A DNA stretch of 64,000 bases from Heligmosomoides polygyrus polygyrus (Eukaryota > Nematoda > Chromadorea > Rhabditida > Heligmosomidae), in assembly GCA_947396885.1 (NCBI GenBank), contig OX377201.1:22235923-22299922 (forward strand). Direction: 5' to 3'. Positions 22,802 to 34,159 of this stretch are shown here, piece by piece. Each line of letters starts with the position of its first letter. The first letter of the stretch is position 1. A program made the position numbers and the translations under genes. The notes beneath the pieces were generated by a model, which worked only from the letters and a program-made list of their open reading frames with translations, was not told the origin of the DNA and ran no database searches.

Positions 22802-23165
22802 CTGAAACAAGGCAACTTCACTACCCACATAGGCACGTAGTAAGCACGCACGAGCGACACGAGCGACAAGGCGACGCGGCAGAGATGGTGAACAGCTGAC
22901 CAGGTGAGTATGAGCGTATGATGGAGGATTAGAGGACTAAATGGGGCTGAGCAAAATTCGATTCTTCCACAGACACACAGCACACGTGCAGAATGATACA
23001 CGGAAGCCGCACGTGTACACAGATGAGTGCCCCGTCGTCGCAGCACGGATGGATGATGTCATGTTGTGGTGAGAAGATTGATTTCAAGAAACGACTGCAA
23101 CAGAGCGGTGAAGGAAGAACAGCGTTCGGTGCACGGCTTAAGAAACGATGACATGATTCAGACGC
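22802..23165. other. possible upstream region of the minus-strand gene
   Basis: GC-richer than its surroundings with repeated ACGAGCGACACGAGCGACA. No core promoter motif is clear. A further CACCTGGTCAGCTG occurs upstream on minus. Confidence 0.25.
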
Positions 23166-23169
23166 TACT

Positions 23170-23580
23170 TGAGAGTTCCACGATGCTCCAAAGCGATGTC
23201 GCTCCTACTCGTGGACAGCTTTCATCTAGGTGTCACGTGTGAAATGTCCGCCGACGATGTAAAAATTTGCAAAAGAATTAATGACGTGGAAGACTCCCAC
23301 TCGCTTCAGCCAACAGTGCATTTTATCAGTTGTTGTGCAGAAACTGGGGTCTGGCACTGGCGACCGAGAAGGCACACTTCATGACGATTGAATCGAAGAT
23401 CCAGCTAAATCGCCAGAACACGAAGCTAATGGTCAGTTTCTGAAAAGGTTGATGAAGTCCTAGGTCTTAGTTACACCACAACGAGTGACCCATGTTTCTG
23501 TAAACACACTAGACGCTTGGTCAAAAATTTCACTTACCGTATATATTACCGTAATACTATGTAGTGCAGTGCAGCTATCG
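23170..23580 (+). pseudogene. CR1-like reverse transcriptase palm fragment
   Basis: Broken plus-strand frames read SADDVKICKRINDVEDSHSL (the Y/FADD active-site block with Tyr changed to Ser), then QPTVHFISCCAETGVW, and further on LGLSYTTTSDPCF and NFTYRIYYRNTM. This is the order seen from the palm to the connection in CR1/Jockey elements. Frameshifts and stops show it is dead. It may belong to the same family as 2950-3366 and 42867-43495. Confidence 0.65.
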
Positions 23581-23644
23581 TATCCACTTAATCACACGTT
23601 AGCAGTGTTATTATCTATTTTTTTATCGCGGATATACAAGCAGA

Positions 23645-23934
23645 ACGCGTGAAGCGCAGTCGGAGGAGGCGCCGGCTGCCGCCTGCACCCGATACCAGGT
23701 TCCTGGTTCGGATTTCCCGCCCAGGCCAGCCAAGCCTTTCATCCCTCCGGGGTCGATGAATTGGAACCAGACTTGTCTGGGAAGGATAAAGCGCTGACTT
23801 GTTCATCGCCTGGTCACCGCAAGTCATTGTATGGCCAAATTCGCACTCAACTCGCCTCCGCGACATCCCGCAGAAGTAGAATGCGTGGCGCATCCCAAAG
23901 GGGATTGAATAACGCCGTCCTTTATCCTTTATCC
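23645..23934 (+). mobile_element. SINE-A copy, close to consensus
   Basis: Box A GAAGCGCAGTCGGAGG, CACCCGATACCAGGTTCC, box B TGGTTCGGATTTCCC, GGCGCATCCCAAAGGGG, and tail CGTCCTTTATCCTTTATCC. Full length. Confidence 0.95.
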
Positions 23935-24885
23935 AAGCAGAAGAAGGCAAAAGAGATGTACCCAACGAGAAGAACAATATGTTCAATATTGATGTTTGTG
24001 TGGCAGAAGAATGCAAACAGCATCACCCTAATGACCCATCTTTTGAGGTACCTCTCAATGAACTATTTATATTGTGAAATGCAGTTAGGAAGAGCATATT
24101 TTTTGGAAAATTTCAAAAAGTCCAAACCAGTTCCCTGGGTAAAAGAAGGAGCCCTTTGTCGAGACCTTGCCTTAGGAAAACGAAATGTGGTGCTGCAACC
24201 ACGTGGGTTCGAAAAGGAAGTTCAGTAAAATTTGTCGAAACGTAAGCGTACCTTGGCAATGATCATTTGTAAATCACGAGCAAATCGTTCCTCTTCCTGC
24301 GAAGTAGCAGACTTGAAAGATTGAAAATTATGCTACGAACATTTCAAGGTGGGATGGATGTATAATAACCATAGAGGCATGGTGAAAAGGGAAAATATTC
24401 TGCAGCGTTTCCAGCCTGGCTTGCGGTGATTCACAAAAATGGTGAGTTATTCAATTTTAAACAGTGATAATAATAAAAGTATTATTAATTATGATAACCA
24501 TAACAATTATAACAGTTATAATAATTATATAGTAGATAATTAATCATATATAATAAATTATAATCATACATATTATAATAACTATAGTTATAATTATAAA
24601 AATTATATTTAAAATGTTAATTACACATAAATAAACCTTTTAATTAATCCCCTTCAACTAATAATAATTCTTTTGCTAATTCTTTAAGTTATAACCTTTC
24701 ATTTAACTCCTAAAATTTTTCTACTCCTCCTTCGTTTTCTCTTTTGAAATCAATTTTCTCATATAGAGTCTAATTCTTTATCTTTTCATAATCATTCTTC
24801 CTCTTCTATTCTACATCTGATCTATCCTCCTTTACACTTTCCTATCTCTCCTCACACGAACAGATTTCAAAGTTATCTTAAAATA
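23935..24885. other. no gene; AT-rich repeat tract 24470-24640
   Basis: TAATTATAATAA-type sequence fills 24470-24640. The open frame extending from the SINE into 24228 has no recognised domain. Confidence 0.4.
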
Positions 24886-24972
24886 TGCTCGTCTTTTTCA
24901 CTGAAGAGCCACGGGAGGAGCATTACACAAAGGTTCGTCTGAAGACAGTGGCGAAACGAACCTTTTATGGTT
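24886..24972 (+). ncRNA. structured motif F, copy 1 (candidate)
   Basis: CTGAAGA (24901-24907) then GCCAC, which can pair with GTGGC (24948-24952), then GAAAC (24953-24957). Separately, AAAGGTTCGT (24929-24938) pairs with ACGAACCTTT just after the GGCGAA motif. The second copy (57940-58022) keeps the motif but changes both stems with compensation. Confidence 0.4.
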
Positions 24973-26239
24973 TATATTTTGTGACATATCATTCTTTTAA
25001 TTATTTAAAAAATTCTATTATTTTACACCTTTCTTTGCTTCTTTGAATTTTACATTTTCTTATGTTTTATATTGGCATATGAACTGAACACAGCGGTGCC
25101 ATGTCAGGTGAAGTACCTTCTCACTGGAGTCACGTCTTTGATACACCTACTCCAATTAAAATTCCCATTTTCATTTTACATCAAATTACTGTCCCATTAG
25201 TACTAATCTCATTCCATTTTCCTAGAATGTTTGAATGAAGAGTGAAAGCTGCTCTCATCGTCCAGTCGTGAGTCAAATTCTTGGTTTCCTTTTGAAAAGC
25301 ATAGTTTTTTGAGCCGGAGGATGCGCTGGATCGTTGATATGTCGATGGCGTTGATGAATGACTTGACACGAGTCCTTGATTGAAAGGTGAATGGGGACGG
25401 TGGATGTCTTGATTTCATGCAGAGTTTCAACAGGATTCTTTTCGAAAGTTAATGGCAAACCTATCTGCAGACAACAGGCCGAACGCACTATCATGCTGCG
25501 TCCACTAGCCTAGGTCGAACTGACTATGAGCTGTGCGGCGCATTGCAAACCATGACACACAATCTTCAGCTTGCGATACACTTGTCAACAGACTCTTCTT
25601 TTTTGTATTTGGTTGCACACGATGCATGCACAGATGTTGAGCTTCACATTACAATCTGCAACGAAAGAATTCAGCCTCGTAGAGCCCATATGGGAATCTA
25701 AACCTGAATGAGAACCTTCTCTACATTTGGCCAGTTTCTAAGCCAACAAAGACATTCTAGAAAACGGTACCTGACGTGGTCAACTATCTAGAAACCCAAC
25801 CCTGGATCGCCGGAACCATGTATTTCCACGCATGTAGGTGCGCGGAAATCCGTCAAAGACTAAACTTCCGCAGGAAATGCCGATCGGAAGTTCGTCGAGT
25901 TGAGCACGTCATAATCCACTTGAATAAGCGGAGCAATTTCTGAATATAGGTGAACCAAGCCCAGCAGAATATGAAACAAAAAGTTATACGGTAATCCGTC
26001 GCTTTGACGCATTCTAACTCAAATCAAAAGCTAATCAAAGGTTCAGCTTTTCCTGGCGGAAGACGGCGTCATGTGGTCACTTTAATAAATATAGACCCCT
26101 ATTTTCTTAAAAGCTGGCTAGTTTGGTCAAAAAAGGTCGAAGTAATTTGTCATCTGCTACAAGCTGGACAACGAAAGAGGTAGCATGCCTGTACCGTATT
26201 GCACTTTATGTATAGAACAAGCAATATTTTCAATCGTAT
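24973..26239. other. no gene recognised
   Basis: Three overlapping minus-strand open frames at 25181-25494 are notable for low stop density, but no family is recognised. CAGGTGAAGTACCT near 25107 resembles the 3' end of the RTE-1 fragment at 35540. Confidence 0.35.
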
Positions 26240-26471
26240 AAAGGATAATGGATAAAGGACGCCGTTACTCAATCCCTTTTGGCATGCGCCACGCATTCTA
26301 CTTCAGCCAATGAACAACTCAGCGCTTTGTCCTTCCCAGACAAGTCTGGTACCAATTCACCGACCCCGGAGGATGGAAAGCTTGGTTGGCCTGGGTGGGA
26401 AATCCGAACCACGAACCTGGTATCGGGTGCAGGCGACAGTCGGCGCCCCCTTTGACTGCGCTACACGCGCC
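26240..26471 (-). mobile_element. SINE-A copy with internal deletion
   Basis: AGGATAATGGATAAAGGACG tail, GCATGCGCCACGCATTCTAC joined directly to AGCCAATGAACAACTCAGCG, then a normal body to GCGCTACACGCGCC. About 65 bp of the SINE are missing at the join. Confidence 0.9.
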
Positions 26472-26527
26472 TTACAATCGTATACACTAGAGAATGTAAG
26501 GCATGGTGCGCCCTATGAATGATAAAC

Positions 26528-26745
26528 TAAAAGGATAAAGGACGCTTTATGCAGTCTCTTTTGGGATGCGCCTCGCATTCTACTTCTACGGGGTATCGTG
26601 GAAGCAATTTAAATGCGTATTCTGCCATAGAATGAGAAGCGGTGGCTGATGAAGAAGTCAGCGCTTTGTCCTTCCCCCCCCCCCCCCCCGGGAGGGATGA
26701 AGGGCTTAGCCTAGGTGGAAAATCTGAACCGGGAATCTACCTGCA
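26528..26745 (-). mobile_element. SINE-A copy with C16 run
   Basis: Tail AAAAGGATAAAGGACGC, GGGATGCGCCTCGCATTC, GCGTATTCTGCCATAG. A run of 16 C (26674-26689) replaces the section between CCTTCC and GGGAGGGATGA. The head side fades after CTGAACCGGGAATC. Confidence 0.85.
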
Positions 26746-28000
26746 AGTACGTTACTAATTAAAGGCCCAGATATAAGAGAGAAGGAGAGAGTGAAATTGA
26801 ATGAGTGAAATTTGATTGAACCAACCCTGACCAATGGCTTGATTCCACCTTGCGTCATCAGAAACAACCATGCCATTACTCATGGCAAGTCGATCCTGTG
26901 AAAGCCACCAGCCACCGCACAGGTCGATCTAGCATGAGGTGGAGAGAAAAAGTGGGCGGGGTAACTGCAGCAAGGGTGTCATCATGTTAAAAGCGCACAT
27001 TAAAAGGGCGTAGCAGACTTCGAGATTTGCGCTTCAGATCTTGCATGCAATCAGCTTAGTCTCTAAGCCGGCTCATCTTTTTAAAGGTCACTGAATGCTT
27101 TTATTTTTCTTGATCGTTGCTCGCACGGTCCCGTCATTCTGCCACGTTTTCTGAACGATCCTCAGTGCAGTAGAGAAGAGAAGCTCCTACGAAAAGCGGA
27201 GACCTTGATCGTGATCTTTTCAGGAGCTGCGGGGAGCAATGCTCCTCATTCCTCGAATGCCTATTCCAAAATGAGATAACTGACAGGGAATCGAAAGCCA
27301 TCGAAATATCAGTACCGGCTCATCTAGAGAAGCCAAACAATACTGATTTAATCTTGCCAGATGACAGCAAACCTAAGGGCTGGTATGATTACTGAGTGAA
27401 ACTTCGCCGCAATAAATGAGGAACCAATGAATATGCTCTTGTTGTTGTAAACGGAACCCACTCGCCAACAAAATCAATATGAATTGTTCGATAGTGGGCA
27501 CTAATCGATATTTCTAGCTGCGTCTTCCCAAAGACAATGTTTGCTTGGTCTATCCACCGGTCAACATTTTCACATGATTCTTCTCATCTGTTAAATAACT
27601 CATTGTAAAAATCAATAAGTTTTATCAATGATGACAGCCGATATTTTTACATCTATTTATTTATTCACTCATTTATTCTGCTGGAAATGATTATTTATTC
27701 TTAATTCTGTACTTCTGTTAAATAATATCATTGCCTTAAGTCAGACATATCGACGGACATATGGACAAACACTACTTTTTTTCGAATTGATTTGCTTGTT
27801 GCTTCTTCCAAATGCTGCTTTTTATTCATCTTTGAATAGTTTTTTCCCCGTGGCTCCCCAATGAATAAATAAATAAATAGTAGGTTCTTGTTGTCCTGTA
27901 GATGTAGTCCAATGAGGAGCCAGAATTTGAGAAGCGGGAACAAGATCGTCACTGAATAAACGAGGGAATTGCATCAAAGCTATAGGAGAGCACAGAAAAA
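26746..28000. other. no gene recognised
   Basis: Includes TTTATTTATTCA-like low-complexity at 27650-27690 and AATAAATAAATAAAT near 27862. No exon is recognised. Confidence 0.4.
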
Positions 28001-28002
28001 AG

Positions 28003-28270
28003 CAGTGCTAATCAATCCTTACCTGGGATACGCCAAGCATTCTAATTCCAAAGGATATCATCGAGGCGATGCGTTTTGATGCGTATTTTCCCCGCATGCG
28101 ATGGTCAACCGCAGAGCGAGTCCCTTTTATCCTTCTCAAACAGTGTGCTACATATCCATCGACATTGGAGAAGCGGAAGGTCTCGTACGACTGGGCTGGT
28201 CCCGATCCAATCCGATCGATTCCTGATGCATGTGACAGTAAGCTCCTCCAACGACTGCGCCATCACGCAT
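28003..28270 (-). mobile_element. SINE-A copy, decayed
   Basis: TGGGATACGCCAAGCATTCT, GCGATGCGTTTTGATGCGTA, TCCTTCTCAAACAGTGTGC, and CCAACGACTGCGCCATCACGC at the head. Full length but diverged. Confidence 0.8.
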
Positions 28271-28410
28271 ATAATGGTGATCGACCTTGATGAATCTATA
28301 CCACGACCGTTTGCCTCAAAGGTGAGTCGCACCTATTCTGAATTTGTAATAGTCACCCATCGTGCTTTCCCTGCGTTTTGCGTTCGCTGTGCTCGTCTTA
28401 CACTCCTCTC

Positions 28411-28775
28411 CGGCGCGTGTAGCGCAGTCAAGGAAGTTTCCGGCTGTCGAGTGCACCCGATACCAGGCTATTGGTTCGGATTTCCTTGGCCAACCAAGCC
28501 TTCCATCCCTCCGTGGTCGGTGAATTGACACGATGTGTCTGAGAAGGACTAGAGCGATGACCTGTCTCATCGCCTGCTTGTGTTCCCGCCTAGGCCAAGA
28601 AATGATGTCAGACTTGTCTGGGAAGGATAAGGCGCTGACATGTTCAGCTGGCTGGCCACCGCAAGCCATTGTATGAGCCAAATTCGCATTCAGACCGCCT
28701 CCACGACAGCCCGTAGAAGTAAAGTGCGTGGCGCATCCCAGAACAGATTACGTAACGACGTTTTTTATCCATTAT
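28411..28775 (+). mobile_element. SINE-A copy with internal duplication
   Basis: Head GGCGCGTGTAGCGCAGTCA, box B TTGGTTCGGATTTCC. Then two successive versions of the middle part: GAATTGACACGATGTGTCTG with a CATCGCCTGCTTG end, then GTTCCCGCCTAGGCC...CAGACTTGTCTGGGAAGG. Then a normal 3' end GCGTGGCGCATCCCAG. It is about 365 bp instead of 290. Confidence 0.85.
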
Positions 28776-28796
28776 ACTGTTTTTCTTTGGTTTCAG

Positions 28797-29006
28797 AACA
28801 GCTGCAAAAAGCGCCGTCCGCAGGTCGCCAATCTCGCCGCACTGCAAGAAATCCTATTAAAGCAGTTTTCCACCCCAAAACGCCTCGATGAGAGACCGGA
28901 ATTCGCTCTGGAAAGCAGTTCACACGCTGCTCCACGACAGTATTCGTGTTGCGTGGAGGTGCAGGAAATATCCCGTCGTCCGTATGGGAACGAGCGGCCA
29001 CGATGA
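28797..29006 (+). CDS. candidate terminal exon, unknown product
   Basis: TTTTTCTTTGGTTTCAG (ending 28796) is a strong nematode acceptor. From it a frame of 69 codons begins NSCKKRRPQVANLAALQEIL and stops at TGA (29004-29006). Composition is protein-like and not explained by any repeat in the window. No AATAAA follows closely and no upstream exon was found; SINE-A ends just 20 nt upstream. Product unknown. It could also be an isolated exon left by rearrangement. Confidence 0.35.
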   Translation, partial: NSCKKRRPQVANLAALQEILLKQFSTPKRLDERPEFALESSSHAAPRQYSCCVEVQEISRRPYGNERPR

Positions 29007-29400
29007 AAGGAGCCCTAAATGGGGCTGACGCTGTTTACCTGACGTATAATTGATACAGACTTCATGACGTGTGGGAGTGGCATTAGCCAGTCTGGGAAAC
29101 CTGGTGATTACCTTCAGATTCTCACCTCTAATTATGTGAGACTTCTCAGTTCTCTCATGAAGCTGTTCGCCAAAGCTCATCGAACCGGTCATTTGTATGT
29201 TCATGCACTCGTTTTTTTTCTGAAACTGCTAGCGGAGCACATGGACATACAACGGTACCTTAACAACAATCCATTTTTACAAACCATTAGATGCAGATTC
29301 GGATCTGCAGTCTCTCGAAGAGGAGGAGGGAGAGCACCACAAGTGCGAACCACTAGATTCTAGAATATTTCCAAACTGGTTCATTCAAAACTTCCCTTCC
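29007..29400. other. no gene recognised
   Basis: Unassigned sequence. An open frame at 29064-29363 has no recognised domain. Confidence 0.35.
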
Positions 29401-29449
29401 TCGAGATTAGTAAGAACCTCTACAGCAAAACCAGATGAAAAGATTTTGG

Positions 29450-29660
29450 TGGGAAGAGGTCCAGCTTCTGCTGTCCCACTCTCGTTCAATGGAACGAACA
29501 TCTCCGAAGGGAAGGCTTCAGCTACGTGTTCCTAGGTGGTGAAGTCAGCTGGCCAACGATCCAGTGCCAGAACTGTACAGGAGAAAGGAGGCTACTTGGG
29601 GATCTCTCAAAGTCGTCGAAGAAGTCGTTAAGGAGGCGAAGAACCGACTCCGTCCCCACC
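29450..29660 (+). pseudogene. RTE-1-like fragment
   Basis: GGAACGAACATCTCCGAAGG, GCTACGTGTTCCTAGGTGGT and GTCGTCGAAGAAGTCGTTAA parallel the 57350-57510 copy, which reads 'ERTSP..YLGREVNMAND..SVEEVAKKTKN'. Frameshifted and truncated. It directly abuts the duplicated block 29661-30005. Confidence 0.65.
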
Positions 29661-30005
29661 TTTGAATCTCTGCAGGAATGGAAATTGTTTGCAGGAAGAT
29701 TTGCTTACCTGCACACTGTATTCAATGCAGTCCCCTCTTGATACTTTCGGAGAGGCACCGGCAGTGTTCTCTCGCTCCCTCCCCGATCTCGTGTCAGAGC
29801 AGCCCGATTGGTATTCCTTGCTTAGCGAGCACGCAACGCGCCTTATCTTCCGTCTAATGGCTTTCCCAAAAGTGTTCGGCTTGGACAAATCACTTTAAGA
29901 ATGTCGCTGCGATAGCCTACCCTTTAGAGGGTATCAACAAGCACATTATCTAAGTGCCATCTGTATCATGTCTTCTGAATCCAGGCGCTTGTTCCATGAC
30001 GACTA
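29661..30005 (+). repeat. 350-bp duplicated block, copy 1
   Basis: Nearly identical, inverted, to 63029-63380. Open on both strands in both copies: plus frame MNLCRNGNCLQEDLLTCTLY (78 codons), minus frame with FGKAIRRKIRRVAC..LSKEYQ. On the minus strand the sequence GTGCAG|GTAAGC after IEYSVQ is a good splice donor, so it may be a copied host exon. The right end is broken by the palindromic element at the TA at 30004-30005. Confidence 0.7.
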
Positions 30006-30368
30006 CAGTACCGGACATGTCTTTTGGTCATTGGCCGAAAAAGCCGCGCCGGCCAACATAGGCCGCTTTGGAGCGTTCCAAAGCGGCCTTTTTGAATAAC
30101 TTCTTTAGAAATCAAATAATTGTAAAGATAAACATATATTTGAACTCAGCAGCTTAAGCTCTATCTTTTGGTATATAAATCTCAGTAGAGTTGAGCATGC
30201 ATATAGGCCCGACAGAATCAATCGAGTAGGCGCGGCGCGACAACTTGTATAGCGAGCGTTTCGGGAGTTTTATCGGAAATTTCCAGACGCCCTAATCAGA
30301 AACTGCTCTAAGAATATCCAGATTGCATTTGGAGTGCGCCGTGAACAATGCATACAGAATCGGACCTA

Positions 30369-33363
30369 CAGTACCGGACATGTTCCTCCGTTCATTCGAC
30401 GGAAATCCCGGAAAGGTCAACATAGGCCGCCTTTTTAAATAACTTTTTTAAAAATCAAGTACTTGTAAGAAGAAACATATATTTGAGATCAGCAGCTCAA
30501 GCTCTATCTTATGACCCATAAATTTCAGTAGAGTTGAACAATGCTGATGGGCCCGACAGAATCAATCGAGTGAGCGCGACAACCTGTGGAGCGATCGAGC
30601 GACAGCTTGTAGAGTGAGCGTTTGAGGAGTTCTATCACCAATTAGCAGCTTCCCTACTCAAAAACTGCTCTAAGACTGTCCAGTGAGCCTTTGGAGTGCG
30701 CCGTGCACAATGCATATAGGATCGAACCTATCAATCGAGGGGGAGGACAGCTTGTAGAGTGAGCGTTTGGGGAGTTTCATCAAAAATTTGCAGCTGCCCT
30801 ACTCAGGAATTCCTCTAAGACTGTCCAGCGAGCCTTTGGAGTGCGCCGTGCACAATGCATATGGGATCGAACCTATCAATCGAGTGGGAGCGACCGCTTG
30901 CAAATTGCACGCGCGGCCGTGTTCGGTTCGTGTAACTCTGTCAAGTCCGAATCGTTTCGGCTGCAACTTATGAGACTCGTAGGCAGTAAAACGGTGTAGT
31001 AGCATACTAAAGTAGAACTGTGTAGCTTATGACTGTGTAAAGTTACAGGGGCCCGAATATGCAGGGTAGCCTTGTGTGACACGATTTTTTCGGATTTCAG
31101 TCGAATTCTGCGAGAAGACGCGGCGAGCTAACGACCACAAAATGCGTACGCAAGCAGCGAGCTTAGAGTGCTTTACGAAAACGTGCCCACTACTCTCTAG
31201 CTTTCCGAAGTGCCTTAGCCCCATCCGCCAATTTAGAGCGGCGAAAGCTAGCGGTTAGAGTTTCTTGCGCTCCTACTCGCCCAGATTTGAGTCTTCGACA
31301 CTCGCAATGGCAGTGTTCTGTTTTGCTTGAAAAGCGCTATCGAACGGTATCAATGTCGACCGATTTTGGAAACATCGATTTTTTGAGAATTTCGCATCGA
31401 GGACGAGACCGCTCCAGGCCGGCGCAGACGGACGATGACGTCATCGAAAATCGATGTTTTCGAAGTTGGCCAGGCTTGACACCATTCTGTAGAGCATTTC
31501 CTGCTGATTTCAATGGTGTTTCTAGTAGTAACGAGAGCTGTGATCTGGGCGAATAAGAGCGCGGAGGACATCGACCGTTGTTGTGCCAAATAGGACGCAA
31601 GGGCGTGTTCGGAGCGCAGTAACTCTGTCGAGATCGAATCGATCTGGCTGCAACTTGAACATTTTGTAGCCAGTAAAACTTTCTAGTCGTGTGCTAAAGA
31701 ACAGCGATATAACATGTGAATGAACGAAGTAACAGCGGCGCGAATATGCAGGTGAGGCTTGCGTGACGCATTTTTTCCCGATTTCGGTGGACCACTACGA
31801 GAAGACGCGGCGAGCTGACGGCCTCAAAATACATACGCTAACAGAGCACTTAAGGAACTTTACGGTGACGGGCTCAGAACTTCTCATCTGCCTGAACTGC
31901 CTTAGCACCATCTGTCGTTTTAGGGCGGCGGACTTAGCTGTTGAAGTTTCCTGCCCTCATACTCGCCCATATTTGGGTTTCCGACACTCCCAGTAACACC
32001 ATTTTGTTCACAACGAGAAGCTCTATCGAACGGTGCCACTCTCGACCAATTTCAAAAAAATCGATTTTTTGGCAATATCAAGGACGTGGGCGCCCCAGGC
32101 CGAGCTGCGCGGACGATGACGTCATCGAAAACCGGTATTTTCGAAATTGGCCAAATTTCCTCGCGCAAACTTCGTTCAAAATCGTCTAGGGGTTATTTGG
32201 GGCGCTGATTACGAATCTGACGTCCGTTTTTGAAAATTCCGTCGACTTCGGGAGGTTTTGGATTTTCTTCTGGATAATTGAGGGTGGTCGGGTCAGGATC
32301 ATCGATTTTGCTCAAAATTCGTGTAGGGTCGTGGACTTATTCGGGGTGCCGAACACGATGCCGAAGTACATTTGGACGATTATGGCAGGAGTGTCGCGAG
32401 TGCGAGTGTCGAAGACTCAAATCTGGGCGAGTAGGAGCGCAAGAAACTCTAACCGCTAGCTTTCGCCGCTCTAAATTGGCGGATGGGGCTAAGGCACTTC
32501 GGAAAGCTAGAGAGTTTTGGGCACGTTTTCGTAAAGCACTTTAAGCTCGCTGCTTGCGTACGCATTTTGAGGTCGTTAGCTCGCCGCGTCTTCTCGCAGA
32601 ATTCGACTGAAATCCGAAAAAATCGTGTCACACAAGGCTACCCTGCATATTCGGGCCCCTGTAACTTTACACAGTCATAAGCTACACAGTTCCACTTTAG
32701 TATGCTACTACACCGTTTTACTGCCTACAAGTCTCATAAGTTGCAGCCGAAACGATTCGGACTTGACAGAGTTACACGAACCGAACACGGCCGCGCGTGC
32801 AATTTGCAAGCGGTCGCTCCCATTCGATCGATAGGTTCGATCCCATATGCATTGTGCACGGCGCACTCCAAAGGCTCGCCGGACAGTCTTAGAGGAATTC
32901 CTGAGTAGGGCAGCTGCAAATTGGTAATAGCACTCCTCAAACGCTCACTCTACAAGCTGTCCCCCCCCCCCCTCGATTGATAGGTTCGATCCTATATGCA
33001 TTGTGCACGGCGCACTCCAAAGGCTCGCTGGACAGTCTTAGAGCAATTTTTGAGTAGGGCAGCTGCAAATTGGTGATAGAACTCCTCAAACGCTCACTCT
33101 ACAAGCTGTCGCTCGATCGCTCCACAGGTTGTCGCGCTCACTCGATTGATTCTGTCGGGCCCATCAGCATTGTTCAACTCTACTGAAATTTATAGGTCAT
33201 AAGATAGAGCTTGAGCTGCTGATCTCAAATATATGTTTCTTTTTACAAGTACTTGATTTTTAAAAAAGTTATTTAAAAAGGCCGCTTTGGACCGTTCCAA
33301 AGCGGCCTATGTTGACCTTTCCGGGATTTCCGTCGAATGAACGGAGGAACATGTCCGGTACTG
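30369..33363. mobile_element. inner palindromic element nested at the centre of the outer one
   Basis: A second pair of the same ends (CAGTACCGGACATGTTCC) starts at 30369 and ends at 33363, again flanked by TA. Its flanks GAATCGGACC and GGTCCGATTC are themselves palindromic. Without the inner part the outer arms (361 bp each) would close to a perfect palindrome around that TA. Confidence 0.75.
31307..32399 (+). repeat. spacer with diverged tandem unit and CRE-like sites
   Basis: A unit of about 650 bp that starts in the arm (about 30915-31540) is repeated, diverged, at about 31600-32190. Shared order: GTAACTCTGTC, GAATATGCAGG, GAAGACGCGGCGAGCT, ACTCGCCCA, then GGACGATGACGTCATCGAAA. TGACGTCA is intact in both units (31436-31443, 32117-32124). 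Confidence 0.7.
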
Positions 33364-33849
33364 TAGGTCCGATTCTGTATGCATTGTTCACGGCGCACTC
33401 CAAATGCAATCTGGATATTCTTAGAGCAGTTTCTGTTTAGGGCGTCTGGAAATTTCCGATAAAACTCCCCAAACGCTCGCTATACAAGTTGTCGCGCCGC
33501 GCCTACTCGATTGATTCTGTCGGGCCTATATGCATGCTCAACTCTACTGAGATTTATATACCAAAAGATAGAGCTTAAGCTGCTGAGTTCAAATGTATGT
33601 TTATCTTTACAATTATTTGATTTCTAAAGAAGTTATTCAAAAAGGCCGCTTTGGAACGCTCCAAAGCGGCCTATGTTGGCCGGCGCGGCTTTTTCGGCCA
33701 ATGACCAAAAGACATGTCCGGTACTGTACACTATACATTCACTCACGCGCAGTCTTAAGGGTAGAAAACGAGGTCAGGAGGAACGAGAATCCTCACGCAG
33801 TTAGCCTTGCACGTCAAGAGTTCAGATTTTGATGCTCGGAGTGCCATGA

Positions 33850-34150
33850 TTAAAGCAAATGAGGGGCCTTCGAAGTTCCAAGCTTCGTCGATGTTCGAAA
33901 AGCGGAGACGCTAATGGACCAGTTCGTCGAAAATTGGGGGCCGGTCACCATAAGAGGTCCTGTGGACGAGGCCGTAAGGCATAAAAAATGATGTCAACAG
34001 AACTTCAGCCCCACTATCGCGTTGTTGACGTTTCTTCATGAAGGTTTTAGGAAACAGAGATACAGCGTTCCTTCTCAGCGTCAGGCAATGATAACCACTG
34101 GACTATTCTGGCACGAGATAGGTCGAATGAAACTATTGTTGATGGCCGAT
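33850..34150 (+). pseudogene. RTE-1-like C-terminal fragment, heavily decayed
   Basis: TTCCAAGCTTCGTCGATGTT, GTCGAAAATTGGGGGCCGG and TTCTGGCACGAGATAGG follow the order of the 35200-35470 copy. Stops and frameshifts throughout. Confidence 0.55.
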
Positions 34151-34159
34151 CGACACATC

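Larger units (their letters stand above)
30006..33726. mobile_element. 3.7-kb palindromic (foldback) element with Tc1-like ends
   Basis: Left end CAGTACCGGACATGTC and right end GACATGTCCGGTACTG are flanked by TA on both sides (30004-30005, 33727-33728), the target duplication of Tc1/mariner-superfamily elements. Inverted arms run 30006-31306 and about 32400-33726, about 1.3 kb each and nearly identical. No transposase is encoded. Short open frames in the arms are mirror duplicates of each other. The paralogous block at 63029 has the empty TA site. Inferred to be a non-autonomous element moved in trans. Confidence 0.85.

Noticed and set aside
30767..32940. Several 60-90 codon frames around 31 and 32.5 kb that look duplicated and therefore conserved
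   Set aside because: They are identical only because they lie in the inverted arms of the palindromic element.
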